DNA from: Sciscionella sediminilitoris
GTDB taxonomy: Bacteria > Actinomycetota > Actinomycetes > Mycobacteriales > Pseudonocardiaceae
Reading direction: 5' to 3'
NCBI RefSeq assembly: GCF_000737195.2
Contig: NZ_JALM01000017.1
Span: 1 to 64,000, forward strand
Length of the DNA stretch: 64,000 nt
Both the position numbers and the translations under genes were made by a program. Shown one piece after another: positions 1 through 9,223 of this stretch. Position 1 is the stretch's first letter. Every line of letters begins with the position of its first letter. The notes under the pieces are model-generated. The model searched no databases and was not told the DNA's origin. It worked only from the letters and a program-made list of their open reading frames with translations.

Positions 1-1140
1 TTTCAGGGGAAGTCCAACTCTGGGGAAAGTAATACTTCGCTGGTCGAAGCGATTTGTGTATGTGATCGTGAACAGGCTCGACTGGATGCCGCGATTGTGG
101 ATCACGTATATGCCTTGTATCGCGAGCAGAAACGGCGTACCGGCGAGTATCCGCATGCCTCGGTGGTCGAGGAGCTTCGGTTGGCGCGGAATGTTTCGCG
201 TGGCCAATCGATCGACACCGTGAAGACCGCGATATTCCTGCGGGAACGTACGCCCGGGCTCGTGCGATGTATGCGAGCAGGCCTGCTGGGATTGGTTCAC
301 GCGTCGAAGGTGCGGAAGGCCTTCGGATCCTTGCCCGGTGATCTTGTGGACCTGATGGACACTCGGATCGTCGAACGCCTCCAGAGGAAGGGGCGACCCC
401 GAGATTGGACTGGTTATCTGCGACGGCTGGCAGACGGGTTGGAGCCAGAGGCAAAAGCTATTCGCCTCGCGGCAGCACGCGCGGCGAGACGTGTGTCGTT
501 TCGAGATCGAGAGAACGGTACCGGTAACTTGTCCGCGCGCTTACCGAGCGAAGATCTCGCCGCTTGCGAGACACGAGTCGAGGCGATCGTCCGATCTCTG
601 CGCGGGGCTGGTGATCCGCGCACACTGGATCAGTTGCGCGCCGACGTGGTCACCGACCTCCTCACCGGCCACGACCGGCACGGCGGGGTACAGGCAGTGG
701 TGAACGTGCACGTACCGCTCGGTGTCGCGCTCGAACTCAGCGACGAGCACTGCCGCGTCAATGGTTACGGCGAGATTCCCGCGCACACGGCGCAGGCGAT
801 GCTGGCCGATCCGCGCAACGCGGTACGTAAGATCCTCACCGACCCTGACACCGGCGTGATACGCGGCCTCGGACGACACTGTTACCGACCGAGTCCTCGG
901 CAGCGCGACTACGTTCGATTACGTGACCAACGATGCCAGGTTCACGGATGCTGTCGCCCCATCACCGAAATCGACCATATACAAGGGCAGGCCTCCGACG
1001 ACACCGGTCCTGACAACTTCCGAGGGCTCTGCCGCTTGGACCACAGGATGAAATCAGTCCCCGGTTGGCACCATGCGCTCAACCACCGCACCGGCGAACT
1101 CGAAATCACAACACCATCCGGGCATACCTATCGCAACTGA
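1..1140 (+). CDS. DUF222/HNH endonuclease domain protein (13E12 family), 5' end cut by window
   Basis: The frame is open from base 1. The first plausible start inside the window is GTG at 97 (347 aa), but the codons before it still read like the family's N-terminus (an acidic, Arg/Asp-rich helix), so the gene probably begins upstream. The C-terminal third holds an HNH nuclease fold: Cys pairs in CQVHGCCRP, the metal-binding EIDH, an Asn in PDNFRGLC and a final Cys/His pair, at roughly residues 270-320 counted from the GTG. DUF222/HNH proteins are abundant multicopy genes of actinobacteria and are often associated with mobile DNA; their targets are unknown. A decayed relative lies at 26091-26643. 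Family call firm, function unknown. Confidence 0.8.
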   Translation, partial: FQGKSNSGESNTSLVEAICVCDREQARLDAAIVDHVYALYREQKRRTGEYPHASVVEELRLARNVSRGQSIDTVKTAIFLRERTPGLVRCMRAGLLGLVHASKVRKAFGSLPGDLVDLMDTRIVERLQRKGRPRDWTGYLRRLADGLEPEAKAIRLAAARAARRVSFRDRENGTGNLSARLPSEDLAACETRVEAIVRSLRGAGDPRTLDQLRADVVTDLLTGHDRHGGVQAVVNVHVPLGVALELSDEHCRVNGYGEIPAHTAQAMLADPRNAVRKILTDPDTGVIRGLGRHCYRPSPRQRDYVRLRDQRCQVHGCCRPITEIDHIQGQASDDTGPDNFRGLCRLDHRMKSVPGWHHALNHRTGELEITTPSGHTYRN

Positions 1141-1213
1141 GGGGCGAGGACTGAACGGTCAGACGCCTCGGTGTTCGGTGGCGAACCCCACTGACCTCGC
1201 CCATAATGACCCG

Positions 1214-1834
1214 ATGAATTTGCGCGCCCTTGCCCGGGAAGAACGCACCGACCTCGCGGCGTTCCTGGAGACGTTGAGCCCGGAGGACTGGGAGACTCCG
1301 AGCCTGTGTGAGGGGTGGCGGATCCGGGACGTGATCGCGCACGCGATCAGTTTCGACGAGATCGGCCTGCGCGGGCACGTGGAACGGTTCGCGCGCGGGC
1401 GGCTGAATCCGAACCGTATCAACGCCATCGGTCATGCCGAATACGCCGGGTGCGAACCCGAGGAGCTGATCGCCATCCTGCGCCGCAACCTGGACCCGAG
1501 TGGGTTTCCCGCGGCCTTCGGCGGGATGATCGGGTTCGCCGACGGGCTTATCCACCACCAGGACATCCGGCGCCCGCTCGGCAGACCACGCGAGATTCCC
1601 GCCGAACGACTGCGGCCCGCGCTCTCGGTCGCCCTGTTCGCCCCGGTACTACTCGGCGTTCTGCGGGTACGCGGACTGCGCGTGGAAGCAACCGATCTCG
1701 ACTGGTCCTTTGGACGCGGGCCAGTCGTGCGCGGACCCGGTGAAGCGCTGCTACTGACCATCGCGGGCCGGCCCGGAGTGGTCGAGGAACTCGAAGGTGA
1801 AGGCCAGCCGCTACTCGCCTCGCGTGTGGGTTGA
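1214..1834 (+). CDS. TIGR03083-type (mycothiol-dependent maleylpyruvate isomerase-like, DinB fold) protein
   Basis: This 206-aa protein has the family's opening: a helix with Leu-x3-Glu-Arg, the motif LSPEDWETPSLCEGWRIRDV (about residues 20-40) and an AHAISF segment that supplies a metal-ligand His. A later FADGLIHHQDIRRPLG provides the second His pair. Members are mycothiol-S-transferase-like or maleylpyruvate-isomerase-like enzymes with a four-helix DinB fold; the substrate here cannot be read. The frame is open upstream to 1073, but the ATG at 1214 gives the conserved N-terminus, and upstream codons overlap the HNH gene. It lies 22 bases before the LysE gene in the same direction. Confidence 0.75.
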   Translation: MNLRALAREERTDLAAFLETLSPEDWETPSLCEGWRIRDVIAHAISFDEIGLRGHVERFARGRLNPNRINAIGHAEYAGCEPEELIAILRRNLDPSGFPAAFGGMIGFADGLIHHQDIRRPLGRPREIPAERLRPALSVALFAPVLLGVLRVRGLRVEATDLDWSFGRGPVVRGPGEALLLTIAGRPGVVEELEGEGQPLLASRVG

Positions 1835-1856
1835 CCCTCGCTCCTAGGCTGGCCGC

Positions 1857-2489
1857 ATGCAGTTTTCGGTCGTGCTCAGTTTCATGCTTGCCTGTCTGGT
1901 ACTCAATCTGGTCCCCGGCCCAGGGATGCTGTTCACCATCGCCCAGGGAATTCGCCGCGGACCGGCTGGCGGTCTTGTCTCGGCGCTCGGTATGGCCACT
2001 GGCATGCTGGTTCATGGAACCCTGGCCACGCTCGGGTTGAGTGCGCTGCTCAGCACTGCCCCGGTTGCCCTGGATGTGGTGCGGATCGGCGGGGCGCTCT
2101 TCCTGCTCTACCTCGCCGTCACCACCTGGCGTAGCGGAGCCGACGGCTTCCTCGAACCCGGCCAGCGAACGGATGGTTCACTCGGCCGGACTTACCTGTC
2201 CGCGGTGCTGACGAATATCGCGAATCCGAAGGTGATCGTGTTCTATCTGTCGTTCGTGCCGCAGTTCCTCAGCGCGGGCGGGTGGCCGATTCCGGCGCAG
2301 ACCGCCGTGCTCGGTGCGATCCTGATCCTGCTCGGCCTGCTGGTGGATGCCGTGATCGGCCTGTGCTCGGGTGCCCTTTCCGCCCTGCTGCGCGCAAAGC
2401 CCGCGATCCGGCGGTGGATGAGCCGGATCGCGGCCGGTGTGTTCGCCGGGCTCGGGATCCGTCTGTTGAGTGAGCCCGCCGCCAGTTAG
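1857..2489 (+). CDS. LysE/RhtB family amino-acid exporter
   Basis: A 210-aa integral membrane protein with about six hydrophobic segments. The family signature is at the N-terminus: LVPGPGMLFTIAQGIRRGP (about residues 18-37), the PGP loop typical of LysE/RhtB exporters. A central ANPKVIVFYLSFVPQFL (about 122-138) matches the second conserved block. Members export amino acids or small metabolites by proton exchange; the substrate is not predictable. The ATG at 1857 starts exactly at the conserved N-terminus. Its stop codon overlaps that of the convergent SDR gene by three bases. Confidence 0.85.
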   Translation: MQFSVVLSFMLACLVLNLVPGPGMLFTIAQGIRRGPAGGLVSALGMATGMLVHGTLATLGLSALLSTAPVALDVVRIGGALFLLYLAVTTWRSGADGFLEPGQRTDGSLGRTYLSAVLTNIANPKVIVFYLSFVPQFLSAGGWPIPAQTAVLGAILILLGLLVDAVIGLCSGALSALLRAKPAIRRWMSRIAAGVFAGLGIRLLSEPAAS

Positions 2490-3208
2490 CGCGAGGCGCC
2501 GCCGTTGAGTGGGAAAATCTGTCCGGTCAGGTGCCCCGCTCGTTCGCTGGCGAGGAATCCGGCGAGCGCGGCCACATCCTCGGGCCGGCCGGCCCGTTTG
2601 TTCGCGGTCTCGGCGATGAGCACCGCCCTGCGTTCGGTGGGCAGGCCAGGACCGAAGAACTCGGTCTCCTCGATCAGCCCCGGCGCGATGGTGTTCACGG
2701 TGATCCCTCGTTCACCAAGCTCTCCGGCCATCTGGGAGGTCCAGGTCTCGATCGCGGCTTTCGCGGCACCGTACCCGCTCGCTCCCCGGCGTGCGGCGAT
2801 CGAGCCGATGCCGATCAGCCGCCCGTTGTCCGCGAGCCGGTCCCGCAGTGCCTCGGTGACCAGCACCGTGGTGAGCACGTTGGCGGTGAAGTTCGCCGTC
2901 CACGATTCCTTGATCTCGGTCAGGGTGCGTGCGGGTTGCGCACCGAGGTCGGGGTTACCTCCCGCGCTGTGCACGAGCACGTCGATACGTTCGGGGAGGT
3001 TGGGCAGTGCCGCGGTGATCTCGTCGGGTTCGGCGGCGTCGAATGCGACCCAGTCCGCCCCGATCTCCCGCGCGGCTTTCTCCAACACATCCGGGCGCCT
3101 GCCGGTGAGCACGACACGGTGCCCCATGGCGAGCAGTTCTTGTGCGATGGCTTTGCCGATCCCGGTGCCGCCGCCGGTCACAACGGAGTTCTTTAGATCT
3201 AAACTCAT
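2486..3208 (-). CDS. Short-chain dehydrogenase/reductase (SDR)
   Basis: A classical 240-aa SDR. It shows the nucleotide-binding GGGTGIGKA (about residues 12-20), an HSAGG equivalent of the NNAG motif (about 86-90), a catalytic Ser in IGIGSIAARRG and the YGAAK active-site Tyr/Lys (about 150). The C-terminal TGQIFPLNGGAS is typical of FabG-like members. The open frame continues upstream, but the ATG at 3208 gives the standard SDR N-terminus. It is divergent from the MarR gene with 31 bases between, so that regulator probably controls it. Substrate unknown. Confidence 0.88.
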   Translation of the reverse strand: MSLDLKNSVVTGGGTGIGKAIAQELLAMGHRVVLTGRRPDVLEKAAREIGADWVAFDAAEPDEITAALPNLPERIDVLVHSAGGNPDLGAQPARTLTEIKESWTANFTANVLTTVLVTEALRDRLADNGRLIGIGSIAARRGASGYGAAKAAIETWTSQMAGELGERGITVNTIAPGLIEETEFFGPGLPTERRAVLIAETANKRAGRPEDVAALAGFLASERAGHLTGQIFPLNGGASR

Positions 3209-3239
3209 GTCTTCGAAGCTACCATGAGAGGCTCGCCCC

Positions 3240-3770
3240 ATGCAGCAACCGGATACCGCCGCACAGATCCAGCAGGCGTGGCAACGTGAACTCCCCGGGG
3301 TACCGACCGGTTCGATCGGCATCATCACCCGGATCTGGCGCGGCGCGAAGTTGCTCTCCGATGAACGCAGGCGCACGCTGTCCCGGCTCGGCATCGACCG
3401 GGCGACCCTGGATCTGCTCTCGGTACTGCGCCGCAGCGGTGTCCCCTATCGGCTGACCACCTCCGAGCTGGCGGCACGCTCCCTGGTCAGCGCGGGGGCG
3501 ATCACCCAACGGGTGGCGCGCGCCGAGGCGGCCGGATTCGTGGAGGTGAGCCGGACCGCGAGCGGGGCGCGCACGACCGGGGTGACGCTCACCGCGGAGG
3601 GGCATCGCTGGGTGGACCGTTCGGTGACCGAACTGCTCACCGCGGAGGAAGACCTGGTCGAGCACCTGAGTCCCGATGAGCTGGCCGAGCTGGCCCGGCT
3701 GCTGGAGTCGTTCCTGACCGGCCTGCACGTTCGCCTCGGTGTCCCGGACACCCCGGAGGCCGGGCACTGA
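3240..3770 (+). CDS. MarR family transcriptional regulator
   Basis: A 176-aa protein with a winged helix-turn-helix: [20 protein letters not shown] (about residues 73-92) followed by the wing RTASGARTTGVTLTAEG. The C-terminal helix carries the usual dimerisation pattern (LSPDELAELARLLESFL). MarR proteins bind palindromes as dimers and respond to small phenolic or oxidised ligands. The gene starts 31 bases from the divergent SDR start, the classical arrangement for a regulator acting on its neighbour and itself. Confidence 0.85.
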   Translation: MQQPDTAAQIQQAWQRELPGVPTGSIGIITRIWRGAKLLSDERRRTLSRLGIDRATLDLLSVLRRSGVPYRLTTSELAARSLVSAGAITQRVARAEAAGFVEVSRTASGARTTGVTLTAEGHRWVDRSVTELLTAEEDLVEHLSPDELAELARLLESFLTGLHVRLGVPDTPEAGH

Positions 3771-3998
3771 ACGTCGACGGCCATCACCGGACCGGCCCAA
3801 GGCGCCGCTGCGCGCAGTCACCCGCGGGCGGCTGGGCACCGACCTCAGGAGCACCTGAGCTTTCCCGCTGACCTGCGCGAACAGTGAGTTCGGCCACGGC
3901 GGTAACGAACCGCCTATTACAACACGATAAACTCCTTCGTCCCCCACGCGGAGCAATCCTGCGCCGCGCACAGAGTCAGAGGGTGGCGAAAGGTGCTG
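3771..3998 (+). promoter_or_regulatory. Leader region upstream of the Pls-type NRPS
   Basis: This 228-base gap precedes the Pls-type gene. It holds two small perfect inverted repeats: CTCAGG/CCTGAG with a 4-nt loop (3844-3859) and GGCGGT/ACCGCC with a 5-nt loop (3898-3914). The second is followed by AT-rich bases (CTATTACAACACGATAAA) that stand out from the GC-rich surroundings and could include the promoter. AAAGG at 3989-3993 is a possible ribosome site for the ATG at 3999. No iron box was seen. Function of the repeats is inference. Confidence 0.4.
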
Positions 3999-6900
3999 AT
4001 GGGCGCGATGACCCTCACCGTCGAACCGGAGATCAGGACAGCCGGGACAGCGGCGCCGCACGAAACGACGAGGACAGCGGTCCGTGCCCAGTACGGGACC
4101 ACCACCGCGGCGCCGGCGCGCACCCTGCACGAGGTGTTCGCCGCGACCGTGCGCGCCCATCCGAACGCGCCCGCGATCGACGACGGCAACCGGGTGCTCA
4201 ACTACCGGGCGCTCGCCGAGCGGGTGGAGACGCTCGCGCACCGGCTCACCGAACACGGCATCGGGCGCGGCGACCGTGTCGGGATCCGGCTGACCTCGGG
4301 GAGCGCGGACCTCTATATCGCCATCCTCGCGGTACTCACCTGCGGGGCGGCCTATGTCCCTGTCGATGCCGATGATCCGGCCGAGCGTGCCGAACTGGTG
4401 TTCACCGAGGCCGAGGTGTGCGCGGTGCTCACCGATGGGCACGCGCTCGAATCGCGCGGTGAGCCGAAGGGCTCGCACGGGCGGCCGGTTCCCGCCGACG
4501 ACGCCTGGATCATCTTCACCTCGGGATCGACCGGAAAACCCAAGGGTGTCGCGGTCACCCATCGCAGCGCGGCGGCGTTCGTGGACGCCGAGGCGGAGCT
4601 CTTCCTCGCCGAGGAGCCGCTCGGCCCGGGTGACCGGGTGCTGGCCGGGCTCTCGGTCGCTTTCGACGCCTCCTGCGAGGAGATGTGGCTGGCCTGGCGC
4701 AACGGTTCCTGTCTGGTTCCCGCCCCGCGCTCGCTGGTGCGCACCGGGGTGGATCTGGGTCCGTGGCTGCTCGAGCGCGGGATCACCGCGGTGTCCACGG
4801 TTCCCACGCTCGCCGCGTTGTGGCCGATCGAGGCGCTCGAAGATGTGCGGTTGCTGATCTTCGGCGGCGAGGCCTGCCCGGCCGAGCTCGGCGAACGGGT
4901 CGCGGTGGAGGGGCGCGAGGTGTGGAACACCTACGGGCCGACCGAGGCCACGGTCGTCGCCTGCGCCGCGCAGCTCACCGGGGAGGGCCCGGTGCGGATC
5001 GGGCTTCCGCTGCGCGGCTGGGAACTGGCCGTGGTGGATGCCGATGGGGACCCGGTCGCCGAGGGCGAGACAGGTGAACTGATCATCGGCGGGGTCGGGC
5101 TGGCCCGCTATCTCGACACCGCCAAGGACGCGGAGCGTTTCGCCCCGTTCGACCGGCTGGGCTGGGACCGGGCCTACCGCAGCGGGGACATGGTGCGCGC
5201 CGATCCCGAGGGGCTGGTGTTCCTCGGCCGGGCTGACGAACAGGTCAAGCTCGGCGGCCGGCGCATCGAACTGGGTGAGATCGACGCCGCGCTCGCCGCC
5301 CTTCCCGGGGTCGCGGGCGCCGCGGCCGCGGTACGCACCACCAAGGCGGGCAACCAGGTCCTCGTCGGTTATCTCGCGGGCGAGGTGGACACCGCGGAGG
5401 CGAACGCCCGGCTGCGTGAACAGCTGCCCGCCGCCCTCGTCCCACTGCTCGCGGTCGTCGGTGAACTGCCGACGCGCACCTCCGGCAAGGTGGACCGGGC
5501 CGCGCTCCCCTGGCCGCTGCCCAAGCGCACGGAGCGCGACCAGTTGCACGGCACCGCGGCGATCCTGGCCGAGGCATGGGCCGAGATCCTCGGTGTCCCG
5601 GTCGCCGACACCCGCGCGGACTTCTTCGCCTGCGGAGGTGGCAGCCTCACCGCTGCCCAGCTCGTCGCCGTCATCCGGGCCACCCACCCGCAGGTCTCGG
5701 TGACCGATATCTACACAAATCCGACCCTCGGCGAGCTCGCCGCGCTGCTCGACCGGATGGACGCCACCGAGACCACGCGCGCGGACGTGCGCCCGACCCG
5801 GCGGCGCACCGGTATCGCACAGGCACTCTGGCTCGCTCCGATGTTCGTGCTGCTCGGGCTGCGCTGGACCACGATCGCCGCGGCGCTCGGCAAACTGCTC
5901 GCCCTCGCCGGGGTGTCCTTCGCGCCGAACCCTCCGATTTGGGCTCTCGCGCTCGGCTGGCTCGTGCTGTTCAGCCCGCTCGGCCGGATCGCGATCGCCG
6001 CGGGCGGTGCGCGGCTGCTGCTGCGCGGGGTCCGCGCCGGGAGCTATCCGCGCGGCGGGCGGGTGCACATGCGGCTGTGGGCCGCGCAGGAGCTGGCGGA
6101 TTTCTCCGGTGTGGCCGAGGTTTCCACCGCGTCCTGGATGACGCACTACGCGAAGGCGCTCGGTGCGAAGGTCGGCAAGGATGCCGATCTGCACGCCCCG
6201 CCACCGGTCACCGGGATGCTCAAGCTGGGCAAGGGAGCCGCGGTCGAGCCGGAGGTGGACCTCGCCGGCTACTGGATCGAGGGCGACACCCTGCACATCG
6301 GCAAGACCCGGATCGGCGCCGGTGCCCGGATCGGGGCCCGCAGCACCCTGTTCCCCGGCGCGCGGATCGGCAAGAACGCCGAGATCGCCGCGGGGTCCAC
6401 GGTGCGCGCCGCCGTGCCGGCCGGGCAACGCTGGGCCGGATCCCCCGCGACGCGCGACACCACCGACGCGATCTCCTGGCCGTCGAGCCGTCCGCCGCGC
6501 TCACGGTTCTGGACCGCGGTGTACGGCTCGAGCTCGCTGCTGCTCGGCACGCTCCCGCTGCTCGCGACGCTGCCCGCGGTGCTGCTGTTCGCCGCGGTGC
6601 TGCGCGGTACGGACTCGCTCTCCGCCGCGATCGGGCCGGCACTGCTCGCCGTTCCGGCGGCCACCATCGCGTACTTCCTGACGTTCGCGGTGCTGATCCT
6701 GGTGCTGGTGCGCGCGCTCGGGATCGGTATGCGCGAGGGGCATCATCCGGTGCACAGCCGCAATGCCTGGCAGGTGTGGGCGACCGAACGGCTGATGGAC
6801 ATGGCGCGCATCGCGCTTTTCCCGTTGTACGCCAGCCTGTTCACCCCGGTGTGGCTGCGGTTGCTCGGCGCGCGCATCGGCCGCGGTGTCGAGGCGTCGA

Positions 6901-7946
6901 CCGTGCTCGCACTGCCCAGGATGACCAAGGTGACCGATGGCGCGTTCCTGGCCGACGACACCATGGTCGCCACCTACGAGCTCGGCGGCGGCTGGCTGCA
7001 CGTGGCGCCCGCACGCATCGGCAAACAGGCGTTCCTGGGTAACTCGGGGATGACCGGGCCAGGGCGCTCGGTCCCCAAACGCGGGCTCGTCGGGGTGCTC
7101 TCGGCGACCCCGCGCAAGACCAAGAAGGGCGCCTCGTACCTGGGGATGCCGCCCATGCCACTGCGCCGCGCGGCACAGGAGGCGGACACGGCGCGGACCT
7201 ATGCCCCGCCGCCACGGCTCAAGCTCGCCAGGGCACTCGTCGAGCTGTGCCGGATCATCCCGGTCATGGCGGGCACCGCGCTCACCGTCGGCGTGTTCGC
7301 CGCGCTGTACGCGCTGTGGGACAGCGCCGGGTTCCTCACCGCCGCCGCGGTGTCGGGTCTCGTGCTGTTCGCGGCCGGGGTCCTCGCCTCGATGCTGGCG
7401 ATCCTGGCGAAATGGGCACTCATCGGGCGGTTCCGGGCCGGGACCCGGCCGCTGTGGAGCGGATTCGTGTGGCGCACGGAGCTCGCGGACACCTTCGTCG
7501 AGGTGCTCGCGGTGCCCTGGCTGATCGGTTATTCGAGCGGCACTCCGCTGCTGACCGCCTGGCTGCGCGGGATGGGCGCGCGCATCGGCCGCGGGGTGTG
7601 GTCGGAGACCTACTGGCTGCCCGAGTCCGATCTGGTGCACCTCGGCGACGGGGCTACCATCAACCGCGGCTGCGTGGTGCAGACCCACCTGTTCCACGAC
7701 CGGATCATGAGCATGGACGAGGTGCGGCTCGACGAGGGTGCGACGCTCGGCCAGCACGGGATCGTGCTGCCCGGCGCGAGCATCGGGGCCCGCACCACCG
7801 TGGGCCCCGGTTCGCTGGTCACCCGCGGGGACGCGGTGCCCTCGGACGGGCGCTGGCTCGGCAATCCGATCGCGGTGTGGCCGCAGAAGAAGACCGGAAA
7901 GGTCACCGCCAAAGAGTCACGAAAGGGCAGCCGGCGTCGAAAGTGA
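3999..7946 (+). CDS. Membrane NRPS of the epsilon-poly-L-lysine synthetase (Pls/PosA) family
   Basis: About 1315 aa, matching the family length. Order: adenylation domain (to about 505, with IIFTSGSTGKPKG), carrier domain (phosphopantetheine Ser near 548 in CGGGSL), then three C-terminal left-handed beta-helix 'tandem' domains (about 700-820, 955-1060, 1165-1300) separated by three pairs of membrane helices (about 605-675, 837-908, 1081-1141). There is no ordinary condensation or thioesterase domain. In known Pls enzymes the tandem domains build isopeptide homopolymers of basic amino acids. The specificity residues I read are DAESIGTVVK, which to my recollection matches Lys-activating Pls; a diamino acid substrate is likely, the exact one uncertain. 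GTG 3993 and ATG 4008 are alternative starts. The stop overlaps the next start (TGATG). It needs a phosphopantetheinyl transferase. Confidence 0.88.
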   Translation: MGAMTLTVEPEIRTAGTAAPHETTRTAVRAQYGTTTAAPARTLHEVFAATVRAHPNAPAIDDGNRVLNYRALAERVETLAHRLTEHGIGRGDRVGIRLTSGSADLYIAILAVLTCGAAYVPVDADDPAERAELVFTEAEVCAVLTDGHALESRGEPKGSHGRPVPADDAWIIFTSGSTGKPKGVAVTHRSAAAFVDAEAELFLAEEPLGPGDRVLAGLSVAFDASCEEMWLAWRNGSCLVPAPRSLVRTGVDLGPWLLERGITAVSTVPTLAALWPIEALEDVRLLIFGGEACPAELGERVAVEGREVWNTYGPTEATVVACAAQLTGEGPVRIGLPLRGWELAVVDADGDPVAEGETGELIIGGVGLARYLDTAKDAERFAPFDRLGWDRAYRSGDMVRADPEGLVFLGRADEQVKLGGRRIELGEIDAALAALPGVAGAAAAVRTTKAGNQVLVGYLAGEVDTAEANARLREQLPAALVPLLAVVGELPTRTSGKVDRAALPWPLPKRTERDQLHGTAAILAEAWAEILGVPVADTRADFFACGGGSLTAAQLVAVIRATHPQVSVTDIYTNPTLGELAALLDRMDATETTRADVRPTRRRTGIAQALWLAPMFVLLGLRWTTIAAALGKLLALAGVSFAPNPPIWALALGWLVLFSPLGRIAIAAGGARLLLRGVRAGSYPRGGRVHMRLWAAQELADFSGVAEVSTASWMTHYAKALGAKVGKDADLHAPPPVTGMLKLGKGAAVEPEVDLAGYWIEGDTLHIGKTRIGAGARIGARSTLFPGARIGKNAEIAAGSTVRAAVPAGQRWAGSPATRDTTDAISWPSSRPPRSRFWTAVYGSSSLLLGTLPLLATLPAVLLFAAVLRGTDSLSAAIGPALLAVPAATIAYFLTFAVLILVLVRALGIGMREGHHPVHSRNAWQVWATERLMDMARIALFPLYASLFTPVWLRLLGARIGRGVEASTVLALPRMTKVTDGAFLADDTMVATYELGGGWLHVAPARIGKQAFLGNSGMTGPGRSVPKRGLVGVLSATPRKTKKGASYLGMPPMPLRRAAQEADTARTYAPPPRLKLARALVELCRIIPVMAGTALTVGVFAALYALWDSAGFLTAAAVSGLVLFAAGVLASMLAILAKWALIGRFRAGTRPLWSGFVWRTELADTFVEVLAVPWLIGYSSGTPLLTAWLRGMGARIGRGVWSETYWLPESDLVHLGDGATINRGCVVQTHLFHDRIMSMDEVRLDEGATLGQHGIVLPGASIGARTTVGPGSLVTRGDAVPSDGRWLGNPIAVWPQKKTGKVTAKESRKGSRRRK

Positions 7947-9223
7947 TGGCGATCGATTCCTACATTCCCGAACACGGCGACGACGGTTTCCACGTACAGC
8001 ACTACGAACTCGAGCTCGACTACCGGGTCGGGCCGAACCTGCTCTCGGCGAACGCGCAACTGTCCGCGATCGCGGCGCGCCCGCTTTCCCGGTTCGCGCT
8101 CGATCTCGCCGGGCTGCGGGTGCGCCGGGTGCGAGTGAACGGGCGCGCGGTGAAGTTCGGGCATTCCGGGACCAAGCTGCGGATCACCCTGCCCGCACCG
8201 ATCGCCGCCGACACCCCGTTCACCGTCGAGGTCCGCTACAGCGGCAATCCCCGGCCGCTCGGGGGAACCTGGGGGGACATCGGGTGGGACGAACTCACCG
8301 ACGGGGCACTCGTGGCCAGCCAGCCGATCGGCGCGCCGACCTGGTTTCCGTGCAATGACCACCCCTCGGACAAGGCGAGCTACCGGATCGGCATCACCAC
8401 GGACTCGCCGTACACCGTCGCGGTGACCGGGAACCTGGTCGGCAAACGGCGCTCGGCGAGCAAGACCAGCTGGGTCTTCGACCGTCCCGAACCGACCGCG
8501 AGCTATCTCATGGGTGTCCACATAGGACAGTACAGCGAGCTCGGCCTCGCCGAGAAGCCGGTGCAGCGGGCCGTTTTCCCCGAGCGGCTGCGCGCGCCGC
8601 TGCGCCAGGATCTCGGCAGGCACGCGGAGATCATGTCCGCGCTGCAGGAGTTCTTCGGTCCGTATCCGTTCGACGAGTACGTGGTCGTGGTCACCGATGA
8701 CGAACTGGACGATCCCATCGAGGCGCAGGGGCTCTCGGTGTTCGGCGCCAACCACATCGACGGCAGCGGGGTGCACGAACGGCTCATCGCGCACGAGCTC
8801 GCGCACCAGTGGTTCGGCAACAGCCTCACCGTCGCCGACTGGCGGCACATCTGGCTCAACGAAGGGTTCGCCACCTACGCGGAATGGCTGTGGTCACAGG
8901 CCTGCGGCGGGCCGAGCACCGAGGAACTCGCGCGGCGCTGGCACGCGCATCTCGCCGCGGGGGAACAGGACCTGATCCTCGCCGATCCCGGGGTGGACCG
9001 GATGTTCGACGAGCGGGTGTACAAGCGCGGGGCGCTCACCCTGCATGCCCTGCGTGCGGAGCTCGGCGAGGACTCCTTCTTCGGCCTGCTGCGCGAATGG
9101 TGCGCGCGCTACCGGCACGCCACGGTGACCACCGAACAGTTCCGCTCCCTCGCCGCGGAGTTCACCGCCCGCCCCCTGGACGGCCTCTTCGACCGCTGGC
9201 TCTACCGGGCGCCGCTGCCGTGA
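7946..9223 (+). CDS. M1 family zinc metallopeptidase (short form)
   Basis: A 425-aa single-unit M1 peptidase, much shorter than the 850-aa aminopeptidase N type. The zinc site is intact: HELAHQWFGN (about residues 281-290) and the third ligand in WLNEGFATYAE. The substrate N-terminus-binding GAMEN loop is replaced by IEAQGLS (about 261-267), as in other short actinobacterial M1 proteins. No signal peptide is visible, so it is probably cytoplasmic. It starts within the stop codon of the Pls-type gene and its own stop overlaps the next start (GTGA), so all three should be translated together. Inference: it may trim, degrade or give immunity to the isopeptide polymer. Confidence 0.85.
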   Translation: MAIDSYIPEHGDDGFHVQHYELELDYRVGPNLLSANAQLSAIAARPLSRFALDLAGLRVRRVRVNGRAVKFGHSGTKLRITLPAPIAADTPFTVEVRYSGNPRPLGGTWGDIGWDELTDGALVASQPIGAPTWFPCNDHPSDKASYRIGITTDSPYTVAVTGNLVGKRRSASKTSWVFDRPEPTASYLMGVHIGQYSELGLAEKPVQRAVFPERLRAPLRQDLGRHAEIMSALQEFFGPYPFDEYVVVVTDDELDDPIEAQGLSVFGANHIDGSGVHERLIAHELAHQWFGNSLTVADWRHIWLNEGFATYAEWLWSQACGGPSTEELARRWHAHLAAGEQDLILADPGVDRMFDERVYKRGALTLHALRAELGEDSFFGLLREWCARYRHATVTTEQFRSLAAEFTARPLDGLFDRWLYRAPLP